A stretch of DNA of 64,000 bases from Amia ocellicauda (GCF_036373705.1 NC_089864.1:4245001-4309000); one strand, 5' to 3'. Shown: positions 25,411-36,243, counted from the first letter of the stretch. A program made the numbers and translations. Notes: a model not told the origin generated them from the letters alone.

Positions 25411-28302
25411 GCCAATTAATATTACTCGACTTAGGCTACTTTACCAGCTACCAAATGCACATGTGCTGAGTAGTGTTATTCTTGATTTTATTTGTCGGAT
25501 TCTTCATAGACGCCCTTACGAAAGAATACAGTTAAGTAGGCCTATACGTAAGTATAGTATGCGAACATTTAGCGTGGAGTAAACGTATATATATATATAT
25601 ATTAAATGGAATATTTATTCCTCAGCGGAATACAACTATATAGCTGTAGTAGTAGTAGTAGTAGTAGTAGTAAAATATTATATTCCGCAGATGGAAATAT
25701 TAGGCCATTTATTTGATTGTTAACTAAGAAAAAAAAGATTTTTTTATTTTGTATTTTTTGTGAAAGTAACTTTTGTCTTACATTGGATAATTCAGTCTCT
25801 CAGGGTTTATAAAGATCAGTCAGGTTTGGAAAGATTTGGGATTTAAATTTAGTATAGCTGTTTGAAAATAAAACAAATATTTTTTTAAATACAATAGCCT
25901 ACATGCATTAAATTAATACAGTAAGTAGTCGAAAATCTACTCAAAATATGTTTGCGGTAGAAAATCTCAAATCCATACAGGATAATTATATATAGTTATA
26001 ATGCCTCAAAGCTTGTGGTGTGAATTAGTTTTTAAGTGGAATAAAACACATTTTAAATGCAGTCACAGTGCGAGACGTTTATTTTAAAGATGTTGTCTTT
26101 GTAAGTCTGTTGATTTACAGTCGGTGTCTGTCCTGAGCCGCTCCTCTGTGTCCCGCTGCTGTAGTGGTGTCTGTCCTGAGCCGCTCCTCTGTGTCCCGCT
26201 GCTGTAGTGGTGTCTGTCCTGAGCCGCTCCTCTGTGTCCCGCTGCTGTAGTGGTGTCTGTCCTGAGCCGCTCCTCTGTGTCCCGCTGCTGTAGTGGTGTC
26301 TGTCCTGAGCCGCTCCTCTGTGTCCCGCTGCTGTAGTGGTGTCTGTCCTGAGCCGCTCCTCCGTGTCCCGCTGCTGTAGTGGTGTCTGTCCTGAGCCGCT
26401 CCTCTGTGTCCCGCTGCTGTAGTGGTGTCTGTCCTGAGCCGCTCCTCTGTGTCCCGCTGCTGTAGTGGTGTCTGTCCTGAGCCGCTCCTCTGTGTCCCGC
26501 TGCTGTAGTGGTGTCTGTCCTGAGCCGCTCCTCTGTGTCCCGCTGCTGTAGTGGTGTCTGTCCTGAGCCGCTCCTCTGTGTCCCGCTGCTGTAGTGGTGT
26601 CTGTCCTGAGCCGCTCCTCTGTGTCCCGCTGCTGTAGTGGTGTCTGTCCTGAGCCGCTCCTCTGTGTCCCGCTGCTGTAGTGGTGTCTGTCCTGAGCCGC
26701 TCCTCTGTGTCCCGCTGCTGTAGTGGTGTCTGTCCTGAGCCGCTCCTCTGTGTCCCGCTGCTGTAGTGGTGTCTGTCCTGAGCCGCTCCTCTGTGTCCCG
26801 CTGCTGTAGTGGTGTCTGTCCTGAGCCGCTCCTCTGTGTCCCGCTGCTGTAGTGGTGTCTGTCCTGAGCCGCTCCTCTGTGTCCCGCTGCTGTAGTGGTG
26901 TCTGTCCTGAGCCGCTCCTCTGTGTCCCGCTGCTGTAGTTCTGGTCCAGCGGGAGAGTCTGTGTGAAGCGGCCGAGCGGCGGACTGTCAGAGCCGGGGAC
27001 ACCGTCACCCTGGACTGCGGTGTCAAACACCAGCGCACTACTCTGTGGTTTGGACAGCGAGGCGAGGAGGCTCCGGTTCTGGTGCTCGCAGTCAGTGCTA
27101 AAAGTGGCACAAACGATGCTCTGCTACATAACAGAACCAACCCTCGCTTCTCTGCCACACGGACCTCCACCCCTGATTCCTTCAGTCTGAGGGTGGAGAA
27201 CATCAGCGACACGGACCTGGCGCTGTACTACTGCGCACAGAGAGGAGAGATGCGGTTTGGAAATGCGACCAGACTCGTCTATGCAGGTGGGTGCTTTCAC
27301 ATTATGTCCCTGAATGCTGTAAGCAAGACACACAAACTTCTTATTTTAAAAAATATAACTGAATGTATATTATCAGTTTAAGGTTGGGGTAGAGTTTAGG
27401 ATAGAGTTCAGTAGGTTACATTCACAATAGTACATTATATATTTAATTGACTGGAATGTTTAGCCCGTAGTCTTTTATATGACAACTCAGATCGCAGATG
27501 AGAATCTTACCTGAATTTCTTTCCCCAGATCAGCATGAACCGCCCACCTCACACTCTCCCATTTCTTCTCCCTCTCCCTCTTCATCTCCAACACCCCTCC
27601 CGTCCTGCTCCTCCTCTCCCTCTCCCCCTGCCCCCTGTGTGCTGAACTGGGCACTGCTGGGCTGTGTGTCTGCAGGCTGCCTCCTGCTCTCCGGCTGTCT
27701 CTGCTGCCTCTGGAGCAGGAGAGGTGAGACTGTCCTCTCTCAGAGCTGCTACAGGGACAATACATATGTGGTGTGTTAGTGTGACCAGTTCATTGTTGCT
27801 TATTCAGCAACAGAGTATTATTGTCACTGGAAATATGATCTTATATTTTCTTCATTTCCTCTCTAGTTGTGTTTTATCCAGAATTGTAAGTGGAAGTGTT
27901 TTGTCGTGTTCTGCAATGTGCTGAGCTGCTCTGACTGCAGCTGTTTTATTCAGGTGGACACAGGATGCTATCTGGGGGTGTCAGATTTCTGGTCTGTGTT
28001 CTTAACCCTTTGAGTGGTTAGTAGCCCAGCTGGTCTAGATTATTGATGATACAGTATGCTAATTCTGTGCACAAATCTGGTGGATTTCTTTAAGAATAAA
28101 ATATTCTACTCCTCTGGTTTTCTGCACTTTACTCATGCAATGGAACTGTTTCTTTGTTTTGTTTAATGGATTAATGTATCGATGGATTTATATCATGAAT
28201 GATAAAAGTGTCTGTTATCTTTAAATAGCAGTGGTAGGAAAGGGCAAACACATTTGAAACTCTCAGAATTTGAATATCATCTGTCTGGACACCAGGCAGC
28301 AT

Positions 28303-28352
<50 letters not shown>

Positions 28353-29228
28353 TATATGTATGTATGTATGTGTAGCATGTGAGGTCAGGGCCACTGCTCA
28401 GATTCAATCCACCATCGTTCTGGCACACCTCTGAGCACCCTGCTCCCCCAGCCTCACCAGTAGAGAGAGGTAACTTAAATTCTGTATTTGTATATTCTTC
28501 TATATCCAGAGAGGGATTATGTCACCATAACAGTCATGCACTATGAGCCCTGCTACATTTGCATAAATGTGAAAAAATCAAATAAATATGTAGGTCTTGT
28601 GATGTGATTATTACATCAATGTGCTGTCTGACCCCTCACTCTGTGTTTCTCTGTGTCCAGGTGGTGTTCAGTGTGTCGGGGCGCAGAGGAGTCCAGGGCA
28701 GAGCAGGAGTGAAGGAGCAGCGCAGGTATTGTGTACAGTCCTGTAGAGAGAGGAGCACACAGGGGAGCCGCTCGACACACTGTAGAGAGAGGAGCACACA
28801 GGGGAGCCGCTCGACACCCTGTGAAGAGAGGAGCACACAGGGCTGCACTGGGTGATACTCTCCGTTACAGCAGCACTGCAGCATCAACATACCGGCTAGT
28901 TTTGTAGTTTTGCAGAGCACTCAGATGTAATCTCCGTATAAGAGGAGAGAGAATGAGACAGGGTTTGTACCTCTGTAGTAAGAGTACAGGATCTTCTCTT
29001 CAAAAATAATTGCTATTTCATTGTGAATTTAAAAATAAAACTTGTTTTATGGATACATCAGATTAATACATTTTTTAATTTGTATATTGCATTGCTCAGG
29101 ATGAAGATATAGATTTGAATTACACCTCTCTGGAAATCCGAATGCCCCCCCGATCCCCCAGGACGCAACCAGAGAAGAAGACAGACCTCTGTACTTACTC
29201 GGACATTAATCACTGTAGGAGGAATTAA
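24592..29228 (+). CDS. N2: NITR-like receptor with Ser/Pro stalk and ITIM tail (complete)
   Basis: Complete, 780 coding bases, 259 residues. Exons: leader 24592-24634, V 26939-27286, stalk/TM 27529-27723, cytoplasmic 28661-28725, last 29100-29228 (TAA). Every junction is GT-AG and in frame. The leader MDGLDSRAALLLFL plus F from the split codon forms the signal peptide. The V domain has LDC, LWFGQ, TDLALYYC and J-like FGNATRLVY. The 34-residue stalk is Ser/Pro rich, a likely O-glycosylated mucin-like stem. The membrane segment CVSAGCLLLSGCLCCLW has no charged residue. The tail carries LNYTSL, a canonical ITIM, and CTYSDI, ITIM-like but with Cys at position -2. Predicted to recruit SH2 phosphatases. 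Intron 1 (2.3 kb) holds the 43-bp minisatellite. AATAAA at 29610 is a likely polyadenylation signal. Naming it NITR is inference. Confidence 0.85.
24998..25110. repeat. (GATT)n microsatellite joined to an L2/SINE-type tail
   Basis: A nearly pure ATTG/GATT tract to 25068 is followed by TTCTTAGCAGACGCCTTTGT and CCAGGGCGAC, the reverse of the fish L2/V-SINE 3' end. The microsatellite probably grew from the element's tail. Confidence 0.65.
25376..25672. repeat. Microsatellites in N2 intron 1
   Basis: (ATT)n at 25376-25411, a short (AT)n near 25590 and (GTA)n at 25641-25672, in otherwise AT-rich intron. Confidence 0.8.
26123..26938. repeat. 43-bp minisatellite abutting the N2 V exon (19 copies)
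   Basis: 816 bp, equal to 19 units of 43 bp, end exactly at the V-exon acceptor at 26938. One unit has CTCCGTGTCC near 26360; the rest are virtually identical. Each unit carries a pyrimidine-rich stretch and CTGCTGTAG, so the array offers up to 19 acceptor-like sites. On the plus strand, inclusion of extra units hits TAG or TGA in two of three frames, so only the last acceptor gives a full protein. Confidence 0.95.
28304..28374. repeat. (TA)n and (GTAT)n microsatellite in N2 intron
   Basis: A pure TA run from about 28306 to 28348 is followed by (TATG)n. Confidence 0.9.
28741..28850. repeat. 39-bp tandem repeat in N2 after cytoplasmic exon 1
   Basis: About 2.8 copies of the unit starting CTGTAGAGAGAGGAGCACAC, immediately downstream of the donor at 28726. 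The same unit is in N1 and N3. Confidence 0.85.
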
Positions 29229-29609
29229 AACCCTTTTTCCTGGTGAACATTGTGTACAGTATATATAGTGCAGTGGCTGCAGTGAAACATTGCAGTGTGG
29301 ATCAGTGACTCAGACAGGGCCTCGAGGAGCCCTAGACAGGACACACTGGAGGTAAGCTTACTGTGATCTCAGCGGCCTGTGTGTGTACGGACATATTCAA
29401 TGTCAGAACCAATGTATAGTCTCCACTGTGTTAGTATATCACCAACAATATATTTTGGGTATATGCATATTTCGCTACTGTTAGATATTAGAAAGTTCTA
29501 GATAATGTAAATAATGTATAAAAGAAATGTAATTTAGTGTTTTAGACTGCTCTTTAAGTTATTGATTTAATTTTGAGCTACTAAACCAGTTTGTTGTTTG
29601 TATTTAAAT

Positions 29610-29615
29610 AATAAA
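29610..29615 (+). promoter_or_regulatory. AATAAA, likely N2 polyadenylation signal
   Basis: The hexamer lies 382 bp after the N2 stop, followed by a T-rich stretch. Position and context fit, but use is inferred. Confidence 0.4.
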
Positions 29616-30019
29616 ATTTCCTCTTGTTTGATTTTACCAGTGAGGCCTCTGCCTGTTTTATTTATTTGTTTCACTCCAAACCTGATCAAGCTCACAGCAT
29701 TCGTGTAACAATATATATATTGTAGTTTTCTGGGTCTCCAGTGGTTCAAGTGCAAACACACATGAGGACTGAAGGTCATGGGGACAGTGTGGGCCCCGGT
29801 CCTCTTTAACATCAGTTTTACTGTTCCAGTGGACAAAGCACTGCACACACTGTCCTAGACAAGATTTGGAAAGATTATTAAAATATAGCTGGGAGTCCCC
29901 ACATTTGGTCCTGTAGAGCTACAATACAGTGCAGTAGGGTCTGCAGCCCTGGTCAATGAGAGCTAAAATACAGTGCAGTCCAATTGAAGCAGAACTTTAC
30001 AGCTCTGACCCCTGGAGTA

Positions 30020-30068
<49 letters not shown>

Positions 30069-30382
30069 GCTCAGCTCTGAAACTAGTGTTGTTTTAGTCA
30101 GTTAAAATAGGCTTACTAACGGAAAGCTTACAATATATCCTGCCAAGAAGCATGCTGTTAGGCAGTTTGTGTGAATATGTGTATGTATTGTATGTGTTTG
30201 GTTGATTATTTGTGTAATTATATATATGTTTCTTTTTAAAAGAAAGAGAAAATAACATTCATTTTTTTCTTTCAATCTGAGTCACTGGAAAAGTGCTACA
30301 GTTCTGTAAACCAGGCTAAGATTTGTTATTTATGAGAGGTTTTTTGTATTATGATTATGACTTCGACTTTTAGCAATTTAAC

Positions 30383-30413
<31 letters not shown>

Positions 30414-30465
30414 GTTGTTGTTGTTGTTGTCAGATCTCAACTATTACCTATGCTAAGGACTTGAT

Positions 30466-30496
<31 letters not shown>

Positions 30497-31619
30497 CTCT
30501 ACAAACTTTGGACTGTTGGATTTATTTATTTATTTTTGTTTTTGTGTTTGTTTTATGTATGGAGTGTGTTCAATACGAAAATAAGTACAGAAGTGTTGGT
30601 TTCAAGAGGTTTCAATTGAAAGCATTGGATAAGTCCAACTTAAAAAAAATAACAATAAAATCAACTCATTATTCTGTTTAAGTATTGTGTGTGACACTGT
30701 TTTAAGGGTGAAAGAGAACATTTAAATATGGAAAATAATGATCACTGCCGTGAGGGACATTATCTCTAGGCCATTTAAAAATCCCTCATGTTACACCTAC
30801 ACTTTCGCTAAAATGAATCCGGTTGCTGATGACTGACTGCAACAAACAAGTCATTGTGATGATGAGCTCAACGTCCCGCCTCCGCACAGCCGAGCCGCGT
30901 TAATGAATGGGAGAGGAATCACGTTATGGCAATTCACAGTATTAACAAAGAAAACTAACATATGAACAAAGGAAATACTATGATTAATAATAATGAAATA
31001 CAGAAAGTATATTGTAAATATATGATATACATTATTATAATTATTCCATTGTTTGCCGTGCATGATAATTAAGCACTATTTGATCGAAGGTGTAGGAGCT
31101 AATTATCAGGTTATTTTTTTCTGAATTAAGTAGTCTGTCTCGAAAGTGCGGCGGTATTACAATAGCGCCCCAACGCATATTAAACAAATAAAATAAAAAT
31201 GTCACCCTGCTCTACTGTATCTGATGTTGGGACTGTGGGGGTGAACTGTCCTTCACACGAATCGTCCGAACCAGCACCAGCGCTTTCCCTGTCATCTGCC
31301 ATTGAGCAACCAGTGAAATACCTACTGTGACGTCACGCACGGTCGCTCTAAAAAGCTACAGGAGGGTCAATGTTTTTTAAAAATGTATCACAAAAAACAA
31401 ACATAAAAAAACACATCTTATAAGCAACGGATGTGAATGAAACTTTCAGGACATATTTAGAAAGTACAGGTACAACTTTTAACCCGACCTTTAATTGCTT
31501 GGTAAGGTCAAACATTATAAATACATTTATTTAAAGTTACAATTGACAATTATTTTACCAAACCCTTCAGCTTTTTCAATTGAAAATAATGCAACGGGAT
31601 AGGGAAGTATTTATCAGAA
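29616..31619. other. N2 3' flank with microsatellites
   Basis: (ATT)n at 30020-30067, (ATT)n then (GTT)n at 30383-30431, and (AT)n at 30464-30491. No gene on either strand. Confidence 0.6.
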
Positions 31620-31860
31620 ATTGATATAAATTGGCTCCTCTCTCCAGCTCTGGGTGCAGCTGTCTGCTCTGTCAGTCTCAGCAGCACCTGCAGCTTCACA
31701 CCTTCAGAGGAGAGAGCAGAGCGCCTGTCTGTGAGCCTCAGCCACGGCTCTGACACAGGCCTGCTGCTACAGGTGTGAGCTGCTCAGAGCCCAAGTGTGA
31801 GGCGCTCACTCTCCTCACTGCAGATACTGACACTACAGCTTTTCATGTGGGCAGATGTGT
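31620..31860. repeat. Inverted segmental copy of 56720-56960
   Basis: Sequence such as TGCAGCTTCACACCTTC and GTGAGGCGCTCACTCTCCTC is the reverse complement of the segment at 56720-56960. N2 lies upstream of this copy on the plus strand and N3 upstream of the other on the minus strand, so it belongs to the 3' flank of one duplicated NITR unit. Confidence 0.7.
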
Positions 31861-32133
31861 GTCCGTTCATCACGGCAACCCCCCCTTTATTTAAATGCAT
31901 TTTTGCAAAGACAGAGGGAGTTTTGATTTTGTTGTTCCATAACCATTTCACATACAGCATCCTGTTGCAAAACACATTTCAATGCATAACCACATTTTTA
32001 TAACGCAGCTAATCACAAAAATTGTAAAGGGCAGCATAATACAAGTTGTGTAAACACATACAGGGTGAGATACAGTAGTGTACTGGGGATATGTTTAGAG
32101 TACGAAGCATAGAAGTGGAATGTAGGATCTATA

Positions 32134-33354
32134 CACTCACCTAAAGGATTATTAGGAACACCTGTTCAATTTCTCATTAATGCAATTATCTAACCAACCA
32201 ATCACATGGCAGTTGCTTCAATGCATTTAGGGGTGTGGTCCTGGTCAAGACAATCTCCTGAACTCCAAACTGAATGTCTGAATGGCAAAGAAAGGTGATT
32301 TAAGCAATTTTGAGCGTGGCATGGTTGTTGGTGCCAGACGGGCCGGTCTGAGTATTTCACAATCTGCTCAGTTACTGGGATTTTCACGCACAACCATTTC
32401 TAGGGTTTACAAAGACAGGTGTGAAAAGGGAAAAACATCCAGTATGCGGCAGTCCTGTGGGCGAAAATGCCTTGTTGATGCTAGAGGTCAGAGGAGAATG
32501 GGCCGACTGATTCAAGCTGATAGAAGAGCAACTTTGACTGAAATAACCACTCGTCACAACCGAGGTATGCAGCAAAGCATTTGTGAAGCCACAACACGTA
32601 CAACCTTGAGGCGGATGGGCTACAACAGCAGAAGACCCCACCGGGTACCACTCATCTCCACTACAAATAGGAAAAAGAGGCTACAATTTGCACATTCTCA
32701 CCAAAATTGGACAGTTGAAGACTGGAAAAATGTTGCCTGGTCTGATGAGTCTCGATTTCTGTTGAGACATTCAGATGGTAGAGTCAGAATTTGGCGTAAA
32801 CAGAATGAGAACATGGATCCATCATGCCTTGTTACCACTGTGCAGGCTGGTGGTGGTGGTGCAATGGTGTGGGGGATGTTTTCTTGGCACACTTTAGGCC
32901 CCTTAGTGCCAATTGGGCATCGTTTAAATGCCACGGCCTACCTGAGCATTGTTTCTGACCATGTCCATCCCTTTATGACCACCATGTACCCATCCTCTGA
33001 TGGCTACTTCCAGCAGGATAATGCACCATGTCACAAAGGTCGAATCATTTCAAATTGGTTTCTTGAACATGACAATGAGTTCACTGTACTAAACTGGCCC
33101 CCACAGTCACCAGATCTCAACCCAATAGAGCATCTTTGGGATGTGGTGGAACGGGAGCTTCGTGCCCTGGATGTGCATCCCACAAATCTCCATCAACTGC
33201 AAGATGCTATCCTATCAATATGGGCCAACATTTCTAAAGAATGCTTTCAGCACCTTGTTGAATCAATGCCACGTAGAATTAAGGCAGTTCTGAAGGCGAA
33301 AGGGGGTCAAACACAGTATTAGTATGGTGTTCCTAATAATCCTTTAGGTGAGTG
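32134..33354 (+). mobile_element. Complete Tc1/mariner element, DD36E type (Incomer-like)
   Basis: 1221 bp with perfect terminal inverted repeats of at least 28 bp: CACTCACCTAAAGGATTATT at the left and AATAATCCTTTAGGTGAGTG at the right. It is flanked by TA on both sides (32132-32133 and 33355-33356). It contains one long uninterrupted transposase gene. Intact ends and frame suggest recent insertion. The 36-residue spacing between the second Asp and the Glu fits the DD36E family described as Incomer. Confidence 0.93.
32282..33322 (+). CDS. Tc1/mariner transposase, DD36E, apparently intact
   Basis: 346 residues without internal stop. The N-terminal paired-like helix-turn-helix region (about residues 1-110) includes LSISQSAQLLGFSRTTISRV and the linker motif GRKC. 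The catalytic core has the first Asp in WSDESRFLL, the second in YFQQDNAPCHKGR and the Glu in PDLNPIEHLW. Counting residues between the second Asp and the Glu gives 36, against 34 in the Tc1 relic at 18490. The length matches a full transposase. It would cut and paste the element by binding its inverted ends and inserting at TA. Start is the first ATG after the left end. Whether it is expressed cannot be seen. Confidence 0.93.
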   Translation: MAKKGDLSNFERGMVVGARRAGLSISQSAQLLGFSRTTISRVYKDRCEKGKTSSMRQSCGRKCLVDARGQRRMGRLIQADRRATLTEITTRHNRGMQQSICEATTRTTLRRMGYNSRRPHRVPLISTTNRKKRLQFAHSHQNWTVEDWKNVAWSDESRFLLRHSDGRVRIWRKQNENMDPSCLVTTVQAGGGGAMVWGMFSWHTLGPLVPIGHRLNATAYLSIVSDHVHPFMTTMYPSSDGYFQQDNAPCHKGRIISNWFLEHDNEFTVLNWPPQSPDLNPIEHLWDVVERELRALDVHPTNLHQLQDAILSIWANISKECFQHLVESMPRRIKAVLKAKGGQTQY

Positions 33355-34039
33355 TATATATGTGCAGTCAAACCATCACAGAGGAGGCTCTATGTTGGCC
33401 TGCAGTCTGTAATTATATAGCACTGTTTATATGACTTCTCTGACTGATGATCCACAGAGTGTCACGGAAGCCGCACACTGCTGACAGATCCTGGGCCTGG
33501 GCTGCCACCTGGTGGTAGTGCTGCCTCACTGCAGTGGTGCTGACTGCTGACTCCAGTGAAGTGAAGAGCACATACAATACTGAACATCCTGCTTTAGTCA
33601 AGGCTTGATTGGGAGCTGTTTGCCACGTCTCACTTCCAGTGAGTTTTGTTTCATATCTGTTCATTCCTTCAGAGCACAGAGATCATGCATCTTGTGTGTG
33701 AGAAGCAAGATCAACAGCCGCTCAAACAGAGAGATGAGCTGGAAGCGGCTCAAGTTCATTAGGTTTGTCTTTGTTATCCTACAAACCTCTGCCTTGTGAT
33801 AACAGCACATCTCACCTGCTCTCTTGCTGCTGTGGAGAGGGTGTCTGAACTGCAGAGGCCTGGGAGTGAAAACAAGTGGTGGGGTTACACTGAAATTATA
33901 TAGTATATAAATATGACTAAACATAAATAAATTAAAACAAGCTGAACCTTTCATAAAAATACACAGCTGAATGTTAAGAAGCTTATTTAAACTGTAACTG
34001 AGAACAGGTCAGTCTCTGACTCAACAACAGGACCAGTCT
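33355..34039. other. Intergenic, nothing recognised
   Basis: Short open frames only, with no motif or repeat identified. Confidence 0.4.
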
Positions 34040-34300
34040 GTTACTACAGGTAGTCCATAACCCGGGGACGCAAATGGAAATTGGGCTACAGAAAACAAGA
34101 CAGAAAGCAAAAGACACTTCTTCACACAGAGAGGCACCACAATCTGAATAAACTCCCCAGCAATGTGGTAGAAGAGACAATTAGGGAACATTACAAAATA
34201 GACTGGATAGGATCCTTGATCACTCAGTTATTAATGGACACCAAACCAGCACAATGGGGCGAATTACCTCCTCTCGTTTGGAAACTTTCAAACAATTAAT
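34040..34300 (+). mobile_element. LINE (CR1-like) 3' end fragment, second copy
   Basis: Matches 2028-2245, including GACACTTCTTCACACAGAGA, AATAAACTCCCCAGCAATGT and AGACTGGATAGGATCCTTGA, but with more indels. 5'-truncated and non-coding. Confidence 0.75.
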
Positions 34301-34700
34301 CAATCTGAGATGCTTTATTTGAAACAGTGTTACTCTGTGCCTCATGTAATGCAATCAATGATATACTTCAGATCTGAACACAGTGCTGAGAGGCAGTCGA
34401 GACCTTACACCCCCCAATCCCCCGCCCCAGCCAACTGGAATGTTTGAGGCTCCAACAGTGTTCAGCAAACTGAACATACACCTTTGATGAGTCTAGTTCC
34501 AGTCAGATCTTGGGTTTAAACATGTGAAATGAGGTTTGTGAAAATAAATTGGACACAATCTAATATCTTTGTTATTCAGAGGGGGCCAAACTTGGCTCCT
34601 GAGTGGGGCAGGGCAGTGCTGTAAATAAATGACAATCTGAATGTTAACATTTAATGAAAAGAGCTCAAATGTCAGCACTGCTGCTGCACACTTACTCTGG

Positions 34701-36243
34701 TCAGCCCTGTCCAGAGAGAGCAGACTCAGTGTGTCCAGACCCCTCTTTTCTGTCCAACTCTGCCATGTCGTTCTGCTCTGCTGTCGGGGGGTCAGAGCTG
34801 ACGGAGTGAAACTCTCTCTTCCTCCTCCTCCTCCAGTAACACCCAGCAGCCCCCAGCACCAGCAGCACCAGCAGTACGATCACCAGCCCGATCACCAGCC
34901 CTGTGGAGTCACGAGAGTCTGGAGCTGCAGAAACGACAGAGAAGACTCTGTTGCGGGGGGCAGCTGGCTGCAATGGCCATATTAAGCTGTGTGATGCCCC
35001 TGTCAATGGCCAAGCATTCAACTCGATCAAGTGCACCTGTTTCTCATCTAATCCAAGTATAAAGTCAGGACACAGTATAATAAATAAGAGACCATTTGTG
35101 ATCATCAGTCAATTCATAATTGTCTAGATGAATATAAATGCATCTTGTAAAATTAGTCAAATATTTACATTCATATGTTGTTTTGGTAGTGAAAGCATCA
35201 CATCTAAGTCTGCATTAGCAACATTCACTATTTCAAATATAGGTTGTAATTTTCATTTACATGTAAATCAAGTCTGATCAGCACAGGTCCAGGAGTGTCA
35301 GTATCAGCCGGAGTCCTGTCTCTCATCACAGCCTGGATCTCCAGTAGAGCCCGGCCCCTGTCCTACCTGTCACAGTGACATTCACAGTGCTGATGGTCCT
35401 GCTCTGGGAGTCCAGCACTGTGTAGGAGCCCTGGTCAGTGAAGGTCAGTGCAGACAGTGTGACCTCCTGCTCCTGCCCTGAGACTCGGGACCCATAGGCA
35501 GGGTCAGGGGTCACAGTGCCGCCCTCTACAGCACACACTGGGAGAGAGGCTCCAGCGCCCGCAGGGTTAAACCACACTGTCACAGCTGCCCTGCTGTACA
35601 GACGGAGGGTCAGGGGCTGCCCATAGGAGAGAGAGCTGCTCTCCTCACGGCCTGCAGAGAGAACAGGATCCAGCTGTAAATGACAGGAAGTGTAGATTTT
35701 CTTTGTAATTAAAACAAACTCAGACTCTTACCTGTGATGGTGAGATCAACCTTCCCAAGATGTACTGCTTGGTTTGCATCTCCCTCACAGAGACACTCAT
35801 ATATCTCTTCATCAGTGAACAGTGTGTGCTGGAAGGTCAGAGAGAAGTCCCCCTGTCTGATCCTCTCCAGGGGAAACTCAGTCCTATTCTCAAACCCAGG
35901 ACCGGGGTACAGTCTACTTCCACTGAACTCACAGACATCCTGATCCACTGTCTGCCACTTAATGTAGAGCTGCTCTATAGGAGTCCCTCTGTAGGCTGAT
36001 CCATCACAGGGCAGAGTGACAAAGTCCCCGACTCTCACTGACACTGAGACAGGATCTGAGGAGACTGAGAGACACAGTGCAGAGACAGACTGAGACACAG
36101 CAGACTCAAAAAATCTCAGGTCAGGATTCTGTTAAATATGAATTCTCCCATAATAAACCAATGAGAAAGGACCTCAACAGACAGACAGTGTCTCAGAGCC
36201 CCTACCTCTCAACAGCGTCACAGCCAGGAGCAGCCTGAGAGCC
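34701..36243 (-). CDS. Gene B: IgSF receptor, V + one atypical Ig domain, TM, tail (5' exon unresolved)
   Basis: Minus-strand relative of gene A. Exons: signal-peptide core 36243-36206, V 36064-35732, D2 35651-35367, TM/tail 34924-34701 (stop TGA). V and D2 exons are exactly 333 and 285 nt as in gene A, all phase 1. The 38-nt exon gives ALRLLLAVTLLR, a signal-peptide core, but needs an upstream exon ending in phase 2 that I could not identify. V has LPCDG, IKWQ and EEIYECLCEG, so its disulfide is kept. D2 has PVCAVEGG and DQGSYTVLDS with no canonical Cys pair. D3 is absent. The TM is GLVIGLVIVLLVLLVLGAAG, followed by CYWRRRRKR. The 45-residue tail is Ser/acidic with no tyrosine motif. Frame is open throughout. 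Confidence 0.8.

Noticed and set aside
26123-26938. CRISPR-like array of regular repeats
   Set aside because: Units are directly adjacent with no unique spacers, and the surrounding DNA is a vertebrate intron.
26053-27212. Two long minus-strand open frames (325 and 365 codons) over the N2 minisatellite, and plus-strand counterparts at 59856-60312
   Set aside because: They arise because the 43-bp unit has no stop on that strand in any frame and 43 is not a multiple of 3, giving a 43-residue periodic artefact. The strand is antisense to a clear V exon.
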